DNA from: a bacterium HR20
GTDB lineage: Bacteria; Bacteroidota; Ignavibacteria; Kapaibacteriales; NICIL-2
Direction of reading: 5' to 3'
Length of the DNA stretch: 50,341 bases
Assembly: GCA_002898675.1 (NCBI GenBank)
Contig: BEHW01000001.1
Span: forward strand, 1 to 50,341
Position 1 is the first letter of the stretch; each line of letters opens with the position of its first letter. Both the position numbers and the translations under genes were made by a program. The notes beneath the pieces were generated by a model. It was not told the origin of the DNA and did not search any database. It saw only the letters and a list, made by a program, of their open reading frames with translations. Below are positions 47,884 to 50,341 of this stretch, one piece after another.

Positions 47884-50286
47884 TCACAGCTCAACTTCGA
47901 CTGCCGTCAGCCAGAGCCGCTCGGCAGCAGGGAAGAATTCTGCGCCGTTCCCGCTCCAGGCAAAGAGGCTGTTGAACATGTTGTTGACCTGCAACCGTAG
48001 GCGCAGTGCCCGCAGTCCCACAACATCGCGCAGCGTATAAGCGACCGAAGCGTTGGCGACGACGTATGGCTCGACGCGGTTGTCACGATACCGCACCACA
48101 CCCGGCACGTGCTGGAGATATTCGCTCAGCCGCGGACCGAAGTTGTCGGTGTAATGCGCGCCAACGTAGCGCCCGCTCCAGCGGAATTCGAGGCCGTTCC
48201 ATTGCGCCTGCACTGCAAGGTTGGCAAGAAACTCCGGGAATCCCGCAACCGGATTACCCGACAGATCGAGCGCTGCTCCACTGGCAGTCTGGAACATGTA
48301 CTCCAGGAAACGGTTGCGGCTCATCGTTGCATTCCCGCTGATTCGCAGCTGGCCATCGTCCCACCGCAGGGCAACCCAACTGGCTGAAAGCTCGATCCCA
48401 ACATGGCGCGCACGCGGCGCATTCCCCTCGATCGGAGCGCCAAAAATATCGCGCTGGCCATTGCGCACAAGCTCGTCGAAAAATTCCATCCAGTAGAGCG
48501 TAACAGCGGCTGTGAGATGCTCAGTGCGCCAGTTCCATCCGGCTTCGATGTCGAGCAAGCGTTCGGGTTTGACCAGTGGCTGAGAAAAGTCGTAGCGAAC
48601 AACACCAGCACTGGTGTCTGTCCGAAATAGTGGAGCGTACCCGACGTAAGACTCTGACGCACGGTAAAGGCTATTCCTCCGAGGCTCGCGTGAGGTCAAC
48701 GCTACTGTTGCATACGTGCTGTGTTCGTTGGATATGCTCCACTGCACGCCAATCCGGGGGTTGAAGAACGTGTACCACACGTCGAAAATCATCCCGCTAC
48801 CGCGGACTGTATCGCCGGCGGTCGTCAGGTAGCTGGTGTAGATGGTCCCTGCTTTTTCGTTCCGCAGTCCATACCGTGTGCGGACAAGTTGCGCCTCGAG
48901 ATTGATGAGCAGCTTCTCGGAGGCAGTGTACTGCTCCCGTGCGAAGACCGAGTAGATGTCACGGACGCCTTCGTACGAGTAGAACTTGTAGTCGGGATCG
49001 AAATCAGGTGGCAGATTTTCCGCGTAGCGAATTTTCCCCCAGTGTTCGGAGCGATGCCAGCGCATCTCCGCACCGAGGAGAAGCTCGCCGCCCTCGTGCT
49101 GCCAGACCAGACGCGGAATCCAGCCCCCATGCCGATTGCCGACGAACGCACGGATAATCGCATTGGTCGGGTTCGGGGCCGAGTCGCGAGGGGCAAACGG
49201 CCGCACAAGCCGAAGCGTGGCTGCATCTGCCCACGAGCCGTCGAAATCGAAAAATCCATCGCCTGTGTAGTAGAACAGCGAGCTTTTGAGCGTCAAGCTC
49301 TCACTGAGCCGAATGTCGCTGAGCAGCTCGTAGTGGGGTTGCGAGAAGTTTTCCAGCTCCTGCGGGCGACGCACCGTGGCATAGGCAAGCGAGTCGCCCG
49401 AGCGCGCGAACGACCAATCGCTGTAGTTGCGTCGCCGTAGTTCCGGGTCGCTGATGTAACGTTTCGGCAGCCCAGTATAGCTCAAGCCGTCGGCCAGCGG
49501 CGCACCGAAAACGTTGAGCTGGTGCGACGCGTTGTCGTCGTAGCGGACAACGCTGACAAAGTAGCTCGGCAAATCGCTCCAGGTCAGGTCGCGGTAGCCG
49601 CGCGATCGAATCCGCGAAAGCCGCGCATAGACACCGTACTGCTCGCCGATGAGACCGCTGGAGAATTCCACGCTATAGCGTTCCACATCGTTGGCAGGAG
49701 CGGTGGCATCCGGCGGGATTGGGCTTCGTCCGCCCGCGCGGTATTCCTGCATCCCAACCAGCACACTCGATCGAATGAAGCGCTCGCGCGCGGGGTTGAC
49801 CGTCAGCAAATTGATCGAGCCGCCAATCGCCGGCGAACCATAGTTGGCCAGCCCTGCGCCACGTTGCACCTGAATGCCATCGAGACTCGATGCCAAATCA
49901 GGCATGTCAATCCAGTACACGTTGTGGTCTTCGGGGTCGTTCTGCGGAATTCCGTTGACAAGAACGGCAATCCGCCGCTGGTCGAAACCGCGCACGTTCA
50001 GGTACGAATACCCGATGGCATTCCCACTTTCGCTGTAGAACATCGTCGAGGGCAGCTCGGCGAGAATGCTCGGCAAGTCGAACGTGGTGTGCTGCTGCAC
50101 AATTTCCGCACGCGTAAGTTCACTCCAGGTCACCGGCGAACGACCTTCGATTGCGCGCGTCGTCGTCACCGTCACCGCAGGAGCTTGGTACGTACGGTGG
50201 AGTGTGTCGGAAGAAGTGCGCTGCTGAGAGTAGAGCGGCACTACAAGCGTAGAAGCAGCGAGAGCAAGGATCATTGAGCGGGACAT
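47884..50286 (-). CDS. TonB-dependent receptor
   Basis: 800 residues. Signal peptide 1-20 (LALAASTLVVPLYSQ), then a plug (~35-165: AEIVQQHTTFDLPSILAEL, SYLNVRGFDQRRIAVLVNGI, IQVQRGAGLANYGSPAIGGSIN), then a long barrel to the terminal LQVNNMFNSLFAW and LWLTAVEVEL. Unlike the receptor at 30.3-32.5 kb there is no carboxypeptidase-regulatory-like extension. Plug wording (NGIPQNDPEDHNVYWIDMPD) is of the FecA/metal-siderophore type, though the ligand is not provable. Transcribed alone, convergent with yidC 43 nt away. No TAnnTTTG element could be found in the 55 nt left upstream. Confidence 0.93.
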   Translation of the reverse strand: MSRSMILALAASTLVVPLYSQQRTSSDTLHRTYQAPAVTVTTTRAIEGRSPVTWSELTRAEIVQQHTTFDLPSILAELPSTMFYSESGNAIGYSYLNVRGFDQRRIAVLVNGIPQNDPEDHNVYWIDMPDLASSLDGIQVQRGAGLANYGSPAIGGSINLLTVNPARERFIRSSVLVGMQEYRAGGRSPIPPDATAPANDVERYSVEFSSGLIGEQYGVYARLSRIRSRGYRDLTWSDLPSYFVSVVRYDDNASHQLNVFGAPLADGLSYTGLPKRYISDPELRRRNYSDWSFARSGDSLAYATVRRPQELENFSQPHYELLSDIRLSESLTLKSSLFYYTGDGFFDFDGSWADAATLRLVRPFAPRDSAPNPTNAIIRAFVGNRHGGWIPRLVWQHEGGELLLGAEMRWHRSEHWGKIRYAENLPPDFDPDYKFYSYEGVRDIYSVFAREQYTASEKLLINLEAQLVRTRYGLRNEKAGTIYTSYLTTAGDTVRGSGMIFDVWYTFFNPRIGVQWSISNEHSTYATVALTSREPRRNSLYRASESYVGYAPLFRTDTSAGVVRYDFSQPLVKPERLLDIEAGWNWRTEHLTAAVTLYWMEFFDELVRNGQRDIFGAPIEGNAPRARHVGIELSASWVALRWDDGQLRISGNATMSRNRFLEYMFQTASGAALDLSGNPVAGFPEFLANLAVQAQWNGLEFRWSGRYVGAHYTDNFGPRLSEYLQHVPGVVRYRDNRVEPYVVANASVAYTLRDVVGLRALRLRLQVNNMFNSLFAWSGNGAEFFPAAERLWLTAVEVEL

Positions 50287-50341
50287 AGAGCATCACGAAG
50301 CAGTTGTGGAACAAATCGCGATGCTCCGCCTCGAGGTAGGA

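Noticed and set aside
1..50341. Prophage, insertion sequences, integrons, rRNA
   Set aside because: No transposase, integrase, terminal repeats, phage structural genes or rRNA segments were recognised.

Overview
This is a gene-dense stretch of bacterial chromosome of moderately high GC, almost certainly from the FCB superphylum, on a deep Bacteroidota/Chlorobi-side branch such as Ignavibacteria, Kapabacteria or the OPB56-type lineages. Four signs support this. Three exported proteins end in a type IX secretion (T9SS) C-terminal sorting domain. There are two large TonB-dependent receptors and a DUF1501/DUF1800 pair. Ten intergenic sites carry the TAnnTTTG -7 box used by the primary sigma factor of this group. 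Complex I genes, aconitase and a haem/oxygen/NO-type gene set suggest a respiring organism. A thermophilic origin is possible but only inferred from protein composition.

Layout. 1-3.3 kb: a partial PLP aminotransferase diverges from nuoA-nuoB, which is followed not by nuoC but by an AT-richer DNA methyltransferase and a PD-(D/E)xK nuclease, apparently an inserted restriction-modification pair. 3.3-9.6 kb: an SPOR protein and a small T9SS cargo, a divergent MurG-like glycosyltransferase, a DUF3467 protein with a TPR lipoprotein, then kynureninase with a small DUF2007-like protein. 9.6-17.5 kb: the DUF1800/DUF1501 secreted pair, a DUF4010 membrane protein with an MlaE permease, and aconitase. 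17.5-22.2 kb: a seven-gene leftward operon (lipoprotein, outer-membrane protein, Crp/Fnr regulator, MIP18-type Fe-S factor, hemerythrin-DUF2249, CopD, NnrS-like membrane protein) that looks like a nitrosative/oxygen-stress and metal-handling module. It is transcribed back-to-back with a DoxX gene.

22.8-30.3 kb: a 535-residue protein of unknown function with a DUF2325-like C-terminus, whose stop codon lies inside an antisense tRNA-Asn gene; an M16 peptidase; an overlapping pntAB-DUF1844-nadK operon for NADP(H) supply; and a thioredoxin-like lipid- or envelope-associated protein coupled to pheS. 30.3-34.7 kb: a leftward GH57 branching enzyme, lipoprotein and TonB receptor. 34.8-42 kb: a sigma-54 response regulator with a degenerate Fis helix, rarA, and a 1377-residue T9SS cargo made of BNR/VPS10 repeats plus tandem Ig-like domains. 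42-50.3 kb: kup-murI-SDR operon, yidD-yidC, and a second TonB receptor.

Most genes abut or overlap by 4 nt, so intergenic DNA totals only about 2.1 kb. The strongest candidates for something new are the seven-gene stress operon with its mirror-image promoters, the R-M pair inside the nuo locus, the DUF2325-like protein ending in a tRNA, and the response regulator with an altered DNA-binding end. No CRISPR array, insertion sequence, prophage or rRNA was seen.
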